A stretch of DNA of 64,000 nucleotides from Bidens hawaiensis (lineage: Eukaryota > Streptophyta > Magnoliopsida > Asterales > Asteraceae), in NCBI GenBank assembly GCA_021521415.1, contig JAIQDT010001650.1, positions 186,001-250,000 on the forward strand, in the 5' to 3' direction. Both the position numbers and the translations under genes were made by a program. Shown here one piece after another: positions 24,144-35,618 of the stretch (within the stretch, counting starts at the first letter, position 1; every line of letters begins with the position of its first letter). The notes beneath the pieces are model-generated. The model worked only from the letters and a program-made list of their open reading frames with translations. It searched no databases and was not told the DNA's origin.

Positions 24144-25397
24144 TCAAAACTCAGCAACTTGTGTACGATCAAAATAGCAACCTGAAGGGCCTCCTTGAGG
24201 TAAAAGAGCCAACATAACTGACCCTTGTGCTCCCTCTTCAACTGTCATGGTACCCGTGTGCCAATTTATATCAGTGTCTACATATCCAGGATGCACACAG
24301 TTAATGCACATCTCCGAGTACTTCTTTGCAAGGACTCTAGTGTAGGCGTTGAGCATGGCTTTTGACACGCTGTAAGCCGGTAACATCTTTGACCAACCGC
24401 TGACTTCAAGCTCATTGTTCTTCAAATCATGCAAAAACTTCTCTATGAACCCATCAATCTTCTCTTCGGTTAATGCCTCTAGGTTTCCAAGCTCGCTTCT
24501 TATTTGTTCACTTGGAATCCTCTATAAGAATCATACAATACAGTTATAATAAACTTATTATATAACATGATAAACAGCAGTCAAAATACATTCCGACAAA
24601 AACCAGACTTACCCATAATTCGGCTCGAAGGGAAGATACATTTGCGATTCTACCCCCAGAAGTTGAACATTGTAGGAGTGGAAGTAGTGCTTTAGTTACA
24701 TTCTTGACACCATAGTAGTTTGTGCCGAGACATTCTATTGCTGAGTCATAGGTTGTTTTCATCACATCTTGAACCATATTTGTCGCCTTACCCGAAAGCT
24801 AGATTGAAGTTGAATATTATTATTTTATATATAAGTTATAAACTCGAGTTCAAACAGGCGTCACGCATAATGACTAAATATAACTTACCCAAGTTGCGGG
24901 ATCTATATTTAGAGCCCGTAAACCGTCTTCGTCAACAATCACTCCAGATGCTCCAGCATTGTTGACCTTATTAGTTTAAATAAAGCAATGATTAATGTAT
25001 AAAAAGAGTGTTTTCTCACCGTAAAACTCAGAAAGATGATAGCTTTACCAAGACGTCTAGCTTCCCAAACTGGGTTCGTATGAAATCAGCCAAAGCTTGT
25101 ATGCTTTGAGGGTCTTGTACATCAAGCTGATGGAATAGTACATTTAATAAACCAAGTCCATGGAGCGATGACACGGCATCCGTACCTCTCTTCTCATTTC
25201 TGGCTGTCAACAAGACTGTCACGCCGGAAGCTGCCAGCTGTCTAACTGTCTCTAAACCAATACCCTTGTTTGCTCCCGTTACAACCGCATACCTTAAAAG
25301 TTGCATATATTTAGAAAAAAAACACTCAAACCAATTATAACAATTATTATGATGCTACTAAACCTTACCTCTCTGTCGGTTGGTCCCCGTTCGTCAT
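24144..25397 (-). CDS. Short-chain dehydrogenase/reductase, neomenthol/salutaridine reductase type
   Basis: Five exons: 25397-25369, 25292-25049, 24966-24889, 24798-24613, 24521-24144; 915 bp, 304 aa. Classical SDR marks are all present: TGANKGIG cofactor loop (about 15-22), NNAG (93-96), catalytic Ser in NVSS (172/173), YSVSK with Tyr 229 and Lys 233, and PGYVDTD downstream. The extended insertion before the catalytic Tyr is typical of the SDR114C group, NADPH-dependent carbonyl reductases such as neomenthol dehydrogenase and salutaridine reductase, some of which act in terpenoid or alkaloid metabolism. The substrate cannot be read from the sequence. The gene is convergent with the EMSY-LIKE gene. 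A TATAAATA word lies about 40 bases upstream of the ATG on the minus strand. No defect seen. Confidence 0.9.
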
Positions 25398-26477
25398 CGA
25401 CGCTGTCACGCTTTGATTTGTTTTCAGGTAATCTATAAATATGTTACACCTACTATAAGGAGATAAATGACATGAGCCAATAATTTGGTTTTTGGACTAG
25501 TTTGGATGTTTCAGTTTTTGGTCTATATGGCATATACCCTACCTACAGATATTTATATCACGTTTTATGCAAGAAAAGTCTTTGGTCTGTCTATATGCTC
25601 ATAAATACAAATTGTATCGATGGAACCCAAACCCGAATCGTTCTAATTCAATTTGGAAGAAACTCGTTCTGGTTTTAGACTCACACATATTCATTCGATT
25701 TCAAATTCTATGGCTATTGTATTTCTAGGTCGAATACTCGAAACCCGATTAACCCAACCCGAGAGAGACTAGCGTATTAAGAATGAAGAGAAGCAGAAAG
25801 TGACCTGTTTTGAGAGGCGGTGTTAAAATAGATGGATGTACGTACATCTACTAGAAATACAAAGTGTTGTGAGTTGATGATATTTGCAAAATCTTGTTCT
25901 TGCCTGCCAAGTGTTTGTCAAAATGCCAAGACAATGTGAGTGGGGATGTCTAAACCACCATTCATACTTAATGGTTGTTTAGTTAGTATTCAAATATATC
26001 GCCTCACTCTAATAATAAATTATTTTCATCGGGGAATGCATATCGCCTCACTCAACAGTGGGAGAATAATAAAAATATAACTGAAACACATTTTAATTAT
26101 TGATAACCAGGGCACTAACTTGAAAACCAAATAACTTGAGTGTGTCACGGGCCCATCGCTTGAAGATAGCTTTCCTGAGTTTCTACCTGAAAGGCTGAAC
26201 ACTTTAGATTTATTGGCTACTTTGAATCTCATCAGACGACCTCAACTGATAAGGCTGAATATCGACAAGGCTTAGATGTGATTGCTTAAATGTGATGGCA
26301 CATTCACAAGGCTGACTCAAATATTTTTGGTTCTAAAGCGGATAATAAAATTAGGGCCATTTTCATCATAAAAAGAAAATTTATTTTGCTTTCGATTGCT
26401 GGCATGTGTATGCATAAGTGTAGATCTTTCTTAGAACTTAGGGTCTAGGAATGTGCGGGCACAAAGCCCTTACATTA
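25398..26477. other. Intergenic, promoter side of the reductase
   Basis: AT-rich sequence with no supported gene. It ends with CATTA (26,473-26,477), the left target duplication of the large retrotransposon stack. Confidence 0.5.
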
Positions 26478-29400
26478 TGTCACACCCCGACTAGGATATC
26501 GGAAGCGAAATACAGAAATGTAACAGACACCTATGGTATCAACCACGTTGTTTATAAAGATTCATTAACAAACTAATTTACATTATTTTACATCATTCTA
26601 ACTTTATTTACAAACTAGGCGTTATACAACGTTAACCAGTCCGCAGCCGCTTGATTCTTTATTAATATATTTGCTTCTATCTACCGTTGTCTTATTTACT
26701 TCCAGCAAATGTAGCACGTAAACACATTACTCCAATTTTGGTATACCTGAAAAGCATGTTAAAAAGGGTCAGCTATGAATAAACGAAACCAGTATTCGTA
26801 ATCATAGTATTCATGTTTTGTATGTATACGATGTAATTATACTAAGCCACAAGTGAACCCTGGACATGCGATTATCACATGGCCCCTCACTGCCCAGTCA
26901 CTCCTCATGGCCACATCTGCCACATGCCACAAGCAGTACTATGTCTAACACCACATAACATGTAAGTATTTATAGTTGTATGGTCACATGCAATTGAGTA
27001 ATAGTTCCGGTACTCTCCACCGGCCCTGTCGACTGAGTTTGTCAAACCAATAATAATATTCACATGCCACGGGCTAGTAGTTAATCACTTGTGTTTGTGG
27101 GGACATTTAAGTGTTAGCACTTAGATAATTCACATCATAACACGTTAAAAGAGCGGCTATGAAACTCACCTTATTGTAATACAGTATCAGCAACACACTG
27201 ATGTAAGTGGTATGCTTCGTTTATAGCTCAATCCCTATAATTGGTATTGCATTGTTAATACTAGTACAGTCTTCAAACTGAATCGGGCTGTATATCTAGT
27301 CTGGGTATGGCTGTTACGCCCAGAACATGTCAGTAGTCTTAGATTGTGACGTTGTACAATGCCTAATGATCAAAATCGGTTTTTGCTCAGTTTCACTATT
27401 TTTCGTGGCTGATCAAGTTGGTCGTTTACGCGTTTCAGAAATAGGTAAGATCACACAAACTTAATTAAAATGTACTGTTTATAAAATGATTCGATTTATA
27501 AAAGAAATTTAGGGTTTAGATGCCTGGATTTGCTATAAGGTTCGTTTTCGTTTTAATACTGATTCAATGTACAAAACACGTACAATTCACCTGAATCATC
27601 TGGGAATCTCGTAAAAAGTTCTTTTTTTTACTAAATTTATTCAAAACTATGACAATTGACCACTTTTGATGTTTTGATATACCAGTCAGCTCGTTAATCA
27701 TAACGTTGTCGGATTTATCAAAACCTATATTGTTTAATCTTTAAATTATTATAACTTTTTATTAAATATATATAAATGATGAGAATTTTTATACTAACAA
27801 ATTAAAATGTGCAGATGTTTATAAAAAGAATTCCAGAATTTTTAAACTTGTTTATTTATTTATTTATAAAAATTTGTTTTATATGTTATTTTGATCCGAT
27901 AAATCTCCCTTTTATACCAAACGATACTCGAAAAATCCGATTATTTGTTCGAGTGGTCAAAATATCATTATATAATCCCTGAAAAATTTACAGAAACTAA
28001 CTCTTTAGCTAAAATACCTTTTTGCGCATAATTTGGCTGTTAAAACTCGATTAAACAAGAATCCACAAACCAAATCTTGAATTCTCCAATGGACCCCAAA
28101 TTTCATGTGTGATCTTACAATGACATTTCTGAGTTCTTCCCAAAATTTCATAATTTTCCAACTGTTTAACTATTTTTCCCAATAAATCACCAATAAACGG
28201 TAATATAAAATAGCCAAATATTCGCCGTTTATCGAAAATTACCATATTTGGACATGGACTCATTTATGATCCCTGATTTCCATGAAAAGTTTCATAGGCT
28301 AACAACAAATTCGTCGTAATCTGATCCTAAACAGCCTCTAAACTAGTGTTTCGGGAGTTCCCTTTGCGTTTTCCGGGTGTTTAGGCCTTTTTATCGCCTT
28401 TCCGGGTTCTTGGTTCTCTAGATAGTATAACTAAAGGTCATGTATCATAAAACTAGGCATATAACATCAATCATCAAGCCTTGTAACATAGGGTTTTGAT
28501 TAGGGTTTAAATTCGAGTGTTTAAACCGTAAATCGCAATATAAACATCCTCATCCGTGTTTTCTGTCAAAAAAAAGTGTATGATTCTGATTTGTAACCAT
28601 GTATAAGATCAACAAATATTTTGGATCATTTTAAAGGATTTTACATGGTTAAACATAATTTTCACTAATCAAACTATGTTCTTATCATTAAAACAAGCTT
28701 TAAACAAGTTCAAAACCCAACAAAATAGACTTTTTGCCTTAAGGTTTTGGTTAGAAATAGAGCGAATCATCTGTTCCAAAAGTTGTTTAAGGCTATAGTG
28801 TGAAAATGATCAAGGGACTAACTTAAACATAAAGATATGTAAGGGGGTGGGACCCCCTCACTTGGGGCAGCCCTAAGACCATCCACATTGCAAAGAGCCC
28901 TTCCTTTAAGCCCTTCTCACATGCACTATGACACATCATATGCCAACACTTTCCCCATTCTTTTACAAAAAGCATCTAACATGTAGGTCCCACATCTCCC
29001 CTCACAAAACACACTTTTCTTCTTCTTTTTCATGCCCTTGGCTAAGGGCTTCTTCCACTCTCTCTCATCCATGTCATGAAACCACATCATCAAGGGCAAC
29101 TAAGGGCCATATTTTTCTCTTGCATTGGAGATGGTCTAATGAGGGGCCCACTGGGCCTCTCTTTTGGCCACTAATGCCTCGTTTTGCGTGCCCACGTTAA
29201 ATCCCTGGAAAAATTTAGTTGGATTCGGTTTTTGATAATAAAAATAGTTCGGGTTTGATAAACAACGCAAAAACGAGTGTTTTTCGGCTAATTTTTCTAA
29301 TTTAAGAAAAACGTACCAACTCGTAAAAATTCAAAATATTTTCATGAATTTCTTAAAACATTTCAAATAAATGTTTTACAAGTCTTTTTCGGCTTAATAG

Positions 29401-29666
29401 ATGATACAATGGTTGTTTTGATACATACGGTCGGGTTTAAATTCAAAGAGTATTTTTGTTTAAGCGGTTTTGCACATACTAGGGATGTAATATCAATATG
29501 TTAGTTGTTATAATACATATATAACTTGTATATGCCCCCCGATATATCCAGGTCATACATAATCAGTATCATTCGGTTAATCATTTACTCAATACAAAAT
29601 AACCGGTTAACTGTTTACTCACCACATAATAAATAATGTGTACCTCATTTTGTCACGAATGTCACA
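26478..29666 (-). repeat. 3' LTR of element A (3.19 kb)
   Basis: TG...CA bounded. The right edge (…TCACGAATGTCACA) is preceded on the minus strand by a purine-rich ACATGGGAGAA tract (polypurine tract). From about 27,780 onwards it aligns with the broken 5' LTR pieces (32,625-33,313; 36,021-36,535; 58,912-59,357), which proves the pairing. No host gene inside. Confidence 0.85.
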
Positions 29667-32624
29667 TTCTCCCATGTTAAAAAATTTTGTCCCCGAAATT
29701 CGATGTATCAACGACTTTATTTTTATTGAAAAGGTGTGGGTATTTCTTTTTATTGAAAAGGTGTGGGTATTTCTTTCAGAATTCATCTTTTCATTCCCAA
29801 GTATATTCGGGTCCTCATTGTGAGTTCCACCGAACTTTTACCAATGAAATTTTGTCGTGTCGTAACTGTTTGGTTGTCTCGTCTACTATTTCTACATGTT
29901 ATCTCCCAGTGGTACTATTTTCATTTCGTCAGTAAGACACCTTTTCAAGTTTGATACATGGAAAACATCGTGAATAGTACTCAACTCTAAAGGCAGTTTC
30001 AGTCAGTATGTTACAGGACCAATTTTAGCAACTCAAAAGGTCCAATGTATCTTGGAGCTAACTTACCGGTTTTACCAAATATTATGACCCCCTTCCAAGG
30101 GGAAACTTTGAGAAACACTTTATCGCCTACTTCAAAGGATAACAGCGTTCTACGAACATCGACATAACTCTTTTGTCAGTCTAGTGATGCTTTCAGTTTA
30201 CGTTTAATCTTATGAATTCTATCTGTCGTTTATTGAATCAAATCGGATCTCATAACTTGAGTATCACCGACTTCCGTCCAACAAAGTGGTGATCTACATT
30301 TCCGCCTATATAATGTTTCATACAGTGCGACTTGTATACTACTATGATAACTATTATTGTAAGAGAATTCAATGAGTGGGAGGTGTTGATCCCAATTCCC
30401 TTTAAAGTCTAACACACAAGCATGAAGCAAATCTTCTAAAGTTTGAATGGTTCTTTCGTATTGGTCATCTGTTTGAGGGTGGTAAGCTTAGGTCTATTCG
30501 GGTTCCTAAAAGTTCTTGCACAACTTTCCAAAAATGAGAAGTAAAGTGACTATTTCGATCTGAAATAATTGTAAAAAGTGGCGTGTCAAGATACAATTTC
30601 ATCAATGTAAATTCGAGCTAGTTTATCAGTAGTGCAGTTGTCACGGATCGAAAGAAAGTGTGCAGATTTTGTCAATCAGTCAATTATTACCCAGATTGCA
30701 TTATGTCCTCGAGATGTCTTAGGAAGGTGTGTTACAAAGTCCATTGTAATTTGCTCCAATTTCCATTGGGGTATTTCAGGTTGTGTAACATTCCCGAAGG
30801 TTTTTTGTATTCATCCTTAACACGAGCACAAGTCACACATTTACTTACATACGTGGCTATATCCTTTTTCATTCCAGGCCACCAATAAAATTCTTTCACG
30901 TCTTATCAGTACCTGGATGAATAGAATATTTGGATTTGGGCGCTTCATCCATGATTAATTCACGAAGATTATGAAGGTTCGGAATCCAAACTCGATTTTT
31001 GAAGCAAAGTATTTCATCAGTTTTCTTTTCAAAATTCGTATCGTTCCCGTGTAAGTCTTATTTTTCTAAGTGATTTTCTTTTAATGCTTCATCCTGGGCG
31101 ACACGAACTTGCTTATTAAGGCTACTTTGGATAATCATTTCAAGTGCTCATACCTTCAAAGGTTTAATTCTATCTTTTCGGCTCAACGCATCGGCTACTA
31201 TATTAGTCTTGCCTGGATTGTATTTAATTTCACAATCGTACTCATTTAACAGTTATACCCATCTTCTTTGCCTCATATTTAGTTTTTTTGGTCAAATATG
31301 TATTGTAGGCTTTTGTGGTCCGTGTAAATTGTCCATTTGGTACCATACAAGTAGTGTCTCCAAATCTAAAGTGCAATGATTACTCCACTTCTAGATCATG
31401 AGTGGTATAATTCTTTTCGTGCACTTTTAGTTGTCGGGAAGCATACACTACTACTTTGTTTCTTTGCATAAATTTGAATCTTAATCCATTACGAGATGCT
31501 TCATAATAAACTACCAAGTCATCAGTTTCTTCTGGAAGAGTTAATATTGGAGCTTCACATAACTTTTGTTTTAACAGTTGGAAGGCCATTTCTTGTTCTT
31601 CTCCCCAGTCATACATTCGATCCTTTTGAGTTAGGAGGGTTAAGGGTTGGGCAGTGCTGGAAAAGTTTTCAATGAAACGTCGGCAATATCCAGCCAATCC
31701 CAGAAATTGACGGATTTCTTTCAGTGATTTAGGTGCTTGCCAATTCTTAATAGCTTATGTTTTATTGGGATATACCTGAATTTCTTGCCAAAATTCACAG
31801 TTGGACAACTTTGCGTACAACTTCTCCTATCTTAACAACTCTAAAATTACCCGTAGGTGCTTCTCATGTTCCTCCTTACTTTTCGAATATATTAAAATGT
31901 CGTCAATGAAAACTATCACGAACTTATCTAGGTAAGGTTTGCATAGTCAGTTTATAATATCTATAAATACCGCTGATGCGTTGGTTAACCCAAAAGGCAT
32001 ACCTAAGAATTCATAATGACCATACCGAGTCCGAAAGACTATTTTTGAAACATCTTTTTCTTGAATTTTCGTTTGGCGATAATCAGATTTAAGATCAATT
32101 TTTGAAAAGTATTTTGCTCCCTGAAGTTGGTCAAACAAATCCTCAATTCGAGGAAGGGGATACATATTCTTAATGGTTACTTTGTTCAATTCCCGATAAT
32201 CAATACACATTTGGACACTTCCATCATTCTTTTTCACAAATAAAACCGGTGCTCCCCACGGCGAATAGCTAGGACGTATAAAATCCCTATCCAGTAATTC
32301 TTGCAATTGATTAGATAGTTGTTGCATTTTAGAACATGCAAGTCGGTAAGGTGCTTTAGCGATTGGAGGTGCTCCTGGTATTAGGTCAATTCAAAATTAA
32401 ACTTGTCGGTTTGGTGGTAATCCAAGTAATTTGTCGGGAAACGCATATGAATATTTTCGTACCAATGGGATGTCTTCTATACGTTTTTCATTGGGGTTTT
32501 TAATTGTTACACTTGCCAAATATGCCATACAAACTTGGCGTAAATATTTTAATACTTTAAGATGTGATACAAGAGACAATGTAGTACCAGATTTCTCTCC
32601 TTGTATAGTGTTTCATTGTCAGAA
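29667..32624 (-). pseudogene. Gypsy pol remnant (RT, RNase H, integrase)
   Basis: On the minus strand: end of protease/linker (32,579-32,397), reverse transcriptase (32,327-31,947, with [18 protein letters not shown] and MPFGLTNA; the catalytic FIDDILIY is readable near 31,905), RNase H (31,697-31,380), and integrase fragments down to about 30,230, with a tail carrying FHVSNLKRCL near 29,940 of the kind seen at the end of gypsy pol. Many frameshifts and stops. A 26-base duplication (TTTTATTGAAAAGGTGTGGG and following bases) occurs twice at 29,720-29,773. Order RT-RNase H-integrase identifies Gypsy. Confidence 0.9.
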
Positions 32625-33313
32625 AGGAGAATTTTTATACTAAAAAATTAAAATGTGCAGATGTTTATAAAAATAATTCCAGAATTATTGAACTTGTTTA
32701 TTTATTTATAATTTTTTTAATATTATTTTTATCCGATAAATCTCCCGTTTATACCAAACGATACTCAAAAAATCCGATTATTTTTCTGAGTGATCAAAAT
32801 ATCATTATATAATCCCTAAAAATTTTCAGAAACTAACTCTTTAGCTAAAATACATTTGTTCGCATAATTCGGCAGTTAAAACTCGATTAAACAAGAATCC
32901 ACAAATCAAATCTAGGGTTCTCCAATGGACCCCAAAATTCATGTGTGATCTTACAATGACATTTATGAGTTCTCCACAAAATTTCCTAATTTTCCAATTG
33001 GTTAAATATTTTTCCCAATAAATCACCAATAAACGGTATTAAAATAGCCAAATATTCTCCGTTTATCAAAATATTACCAAATTTGGACAGGGACTCATTC
33101 ATATGATCTCTGATGTCCCTGAATTTTTTCATAGGCTAATAACAAGCACGTCAATATCTAATCCTAAGCAGCCCCTAAACGAGTGTTTCGTGTGTTACCT
33201 TTGCGTTTTCCTAGTGCTTAGGCCTTTTTATCGCCTTTCCGGGTTCTTCGTTCTCTAGATAGTATATCTAAAGGTAATGTATCATAAAACCAAGCATATA
33301 ACATCAATCATTA
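32625..33313 (-). repeat. 5' LTR of A, inner surviving piece
   Basis: It aligns with the 3' LTR from about 27,780 to 28,475. The joint with pol near 32,625 shows short homology (GAGAAT) consistent with an illegitimate deletion. It ends in CATTA (33,309-33,313), the left target duplication of element B. Confidence 0.8.
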
Positions 33314-33734
33314 TGTAGGTTCCCTGGATGGATCGCACGAGATATCTCGATCTACTCAGGTGCGGAATCCCTGCGTAGATCGTTACGAGTAAGAACACGA
33401 ATCACACGAACACACGAAACGAACACACGTTATATAATAACTCAAACACGTGATACGATATCACGTTTACAGACACACATTACAGCTCTCGTAACAACTC
33501 GAACAAACTAACACGAACAACTGATTCAACCAAACAGCCGTAACCTAGGACTATTTATACACGACAACTTCGCCTGGCATGTTCAGGCGAAGTTGTCCAT
33601 AACTTCGCTTGACTAACAAGTTCGCCTAGGCGAACTTGTTAACAACTTCGCTTAAGACATATATAAAACATAATTAACATTACAGACTCGATTACAGACA
33701 CTAGACTATGAACTACTGACATTATGCACCAACA
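33314..33734 (-). repeat. 3' LTR of element B (421 bp)
   Basis: It contains a minus-strand TATA box (TATAAATAG, plus positions 33,551-33,559) and a perfect 28-bp palindrome centred on CCTAGG (33,614-33,641). It is followed, on the plus strand, by GACTCCCCCTTGGCAG, i.e. a minus-strand polypurine tract AAGGGGGAG. Confidence 0.88.
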
Positions 33735-33806
33735 GACTCCCCCTTGGCAGTAGCTTCATGTCTTGATCTTCAAGCACGTGTCTTGTAACCTTCAATCTCT
33801 TTGTCT

Positions 33807-34682
33807 TCATGCATGTACTCCTTCTCTCACACATACCGTGACTACTCGCTGATATTTCCTCGCTTCGTCTTTCCAAGCAGGAATATAAAATATCTTCTTT
33901 TCATTTAACACCTGCAGATTAGCTTTCGATAAATTAACAAGATTCATCGGATCATACACTCTTAGCACTTCTTGTTCGTCTTCGTCTTCCATCACGGCTT
34001 CAGCAGTCTGGCAATCAACATACCACCATTTAAGGTTCTTGAACACATCCTTGGGCATTGTCTTCATCGGCACATCTTTAAGACACCGAATCGGTTTGTA
34101 CTTCATTACCATCAAAGGCTTGCCATCTGCTCTCATTCCCCTTTCTTTATCTTCCACTAGCTTTCCCTTCTGTGGCTTTAATAACTCAAACTTCTTTTCT
34201 TTAATACTTTCTTTCCACACGATCTTCCCAATAACTCTGGCCATGTTGTCGTCACTTCTATTAATCAACCCCAATCTAGCCAAATCCTTCACCTCACATT
34301 CAGGCAATGTATTGAGAGATCTCAACGTCCTCTTAAAGTATTGGATCTCATCATATCTTTTCACCACGAACACTTTTAACTGTTCATCATATAGCCAACA
34401 GATAATTCCTTTCTTTGATTCAGCATAGCCTTTGATATTATAACTTTTCTTGAACATGGTTGGAACAGCAGGCTTCTTAGTTTTGATAAACCAATGAGCA
34501 TAGCCTTCCTTCCATCTAGGCTGCTCCTCCCATTCTGTATCATCACCTGCTGTGTCTTGACATACATCTGACTTTTCAACTTCAGGGATCTCGTGTTCAA
34601 CATTCTCCTCAACTATTTCACCCTCTTCAACATCATCTTCAATCACTATTTCAGCACCAATCTTTTCAATCTCCTCAATAAC
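33807..34682 (-). CDS. Unrecognised ORF of element B, 5'-truncated
   Basis: An open frame of 291 codons starts immediately after an in-frame TGA at 34,685 and ends 57 bp before the polypurine tract. It has no plausible ATG near its beginning (the first listed start at 34,646 is GTG), so it is the C-terminal part of a longer protein cut by the capture joint. Seen: an acidic start (EDDVEEGEIVEE), WKEGYAHWFIK, the segment VVKRYDEIQYFKRTLRSLN, many Lys/Glu/Arg, and several conserved-looking Trp residues (NLKWWYVDC). No retroviral enzyme domain, zinc knuckle or membrane segment is visible. It is intact despite its setting. It may be the end of a retrotransposon gag or accessory protein; function unknown. 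Confidence 0.6.
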   Translation of the reverse strand, partial: VIEEIEKIGAEIVIEDDVEEGEIVEENVEHEIPEVEKSDVCQDTAGDDTEWEEQPRWKEGYAHWFIKTKKPAVPTMFKKSYNIKGYAESKKGIICWLYDEQLKVFVVKRYDEIQYFKRTLRSLNTLPECEVKDLARLGLINRSDDNMARVIGKIVWKESIKEKKFELLKPQKGKLVEDKERGMRADGKPLMVMKYKPIRCLKDVPMKTMPKDVFKNLKWWYVDCQTAEAVMEDEDEQEVLRVYDPMNLVNLSKANLQVLNEKKIFYIPAWKDEARKYQRVVTVCVREGVHA

Positions 34683-34689
34683 TCATAAG

Positions 34690-34703
34690 TTTTTTTTTTT
34701 TTT
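34690..34703 (-). other. Fossil poly(A) tail of captured mRNA
   Basis: A run of 14 T on the plus strand is a run of 14 A on the minus strand, following about 300 bp of 3' UTR-like sequence after the reticulon stop codon. Element sequence begins straight after it. This marks the capture of a polyadenylated transcript. Confidence 0.8.
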
Positions 34704-35006
34704 CGAAACGAAAATAGCGATACTATAACTCCTTCCAACCATCAAACGGTTGAGAGCATACACCACACCAGATTAACAGTCACGAGTGATTCACATATAT
34801 ACTCACACCTTAAACTCTTCAAACATGTTTAGTTCTCGTGGGATAAACGTGTCAAAAACTTGCACCAACTGGAAATCTAACAACCACTTATGGCAACATC
34901 AAAAACAAAAGCAACTTTTGAGATCCGGTCTGTCAACTCTTCTATATAGATTTCACATATATATCAGGGTTTTGATCTTGAGCAGCTGGTAAAAGAAACC
35001 TTTGGC

Positions 35007-35618
35007 TTATTCAGTCTTCTTTTGCTTCTTTTGAGCCATTGGAATGTTTTGCAAGATGAGATCAACTTTCTTTAACACCACACTCATGTTCTTGTGCACA
35101 ACTATCAACTTTTCATCTATTTGAGGCTGGAACGTATCATATAACAAAGGAACCGACAAGCTAAGAAGCACCCCAATATAAACCAGTGTAAGAAAATTAA
35201 ACAAACTACCAATACAAGAAACCATCCATAATCCAAAAGCAACCAGAACTAAAGTCCTCAAGTTCCCATCAACCGCAATTTCATGAACGGTTGCTAAAGC
35301 CCGATTAACCCAAACTCTGATCTCATCAGCAGCAATCAGAACAGACTCTTCAGATATATCCAAATCAGGAATCGGAGGCAACGGCCGGTTAAGAAGCGAA
35401 GCCGATTTCACCCAAAAGAACAAGATCACAACCAAAAGCAAAAGAGAATTAGCTACAAAGGATAAGAAATTATATCCAGCTCGTTCAAACAAAACCCACA
35501 TGACAGTTGAACCAATTAACAACATAACACCTCCGTAACATTTCCTCCATAGCAATGTATCAGCAACTGGGCCACCGCCGAGAGCGTGGTGGACGGAGAT
35601 TGGACGGAATTCGCCCAT
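35007..35618 (-). CDS. Reticulon-like protein, intronless retrogene inside element B
   Basis: 203 aa, intact, no introns. It starts MGEFRPISVHHALGGG; the reticulon homology domain spans about 18-195 with VADTLLWRKCYGG, the ERAGYNFL segment, two long hydrophobic hairpins (about 28-75 and 120-165) joined by a soluble loop (LLNRPLPPIPDLDISEE), and a Lys-rich end (AQKKQKKTE) of the type that keeps proteins in the ER. Plant RTNLB proteins bend and tubulate ER membranes. Plant reticulon genes normally contain introns, so the uninterrupted frame, the poly(A) tail and the position between two LTRs mark it as reverse-transcribed from mRNA. The ATG is the first codon after the LTR end (LTR ...CCTACA, then ATG), with no 5' UTR left. 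Expression would depend on the 5' LTR, which lacks the TATA box present in the other LTR. Confidence 0.9.
   Translation of the reverse strand: MGEFRPISVHHALGGGPVADTLLWRKCYGGVMLLIGSTVMWVLFERAGYNFLSFVANSLLLLVVILFFWVKSASLLNRPLPPIPDLDISEESVLIAADEIRVWVNRALATVHEIAVDGNLRTLVLVAFGLWMVSCIGSLFNFLTLVYIGVLLSLSVPLLYDTFQPQIDEKLIVVHKNMSVVLKKVDLILQNIPMAQKKQKKTE

Noticed and set aside
35007..35618. Reticulon-like gene as an ordinary resident host gene
   Set aside because: It lies inside matching LTRs with a 5-bp target duplication, has no introns and carries a poly(A) tail, so it is a captured retrogene.
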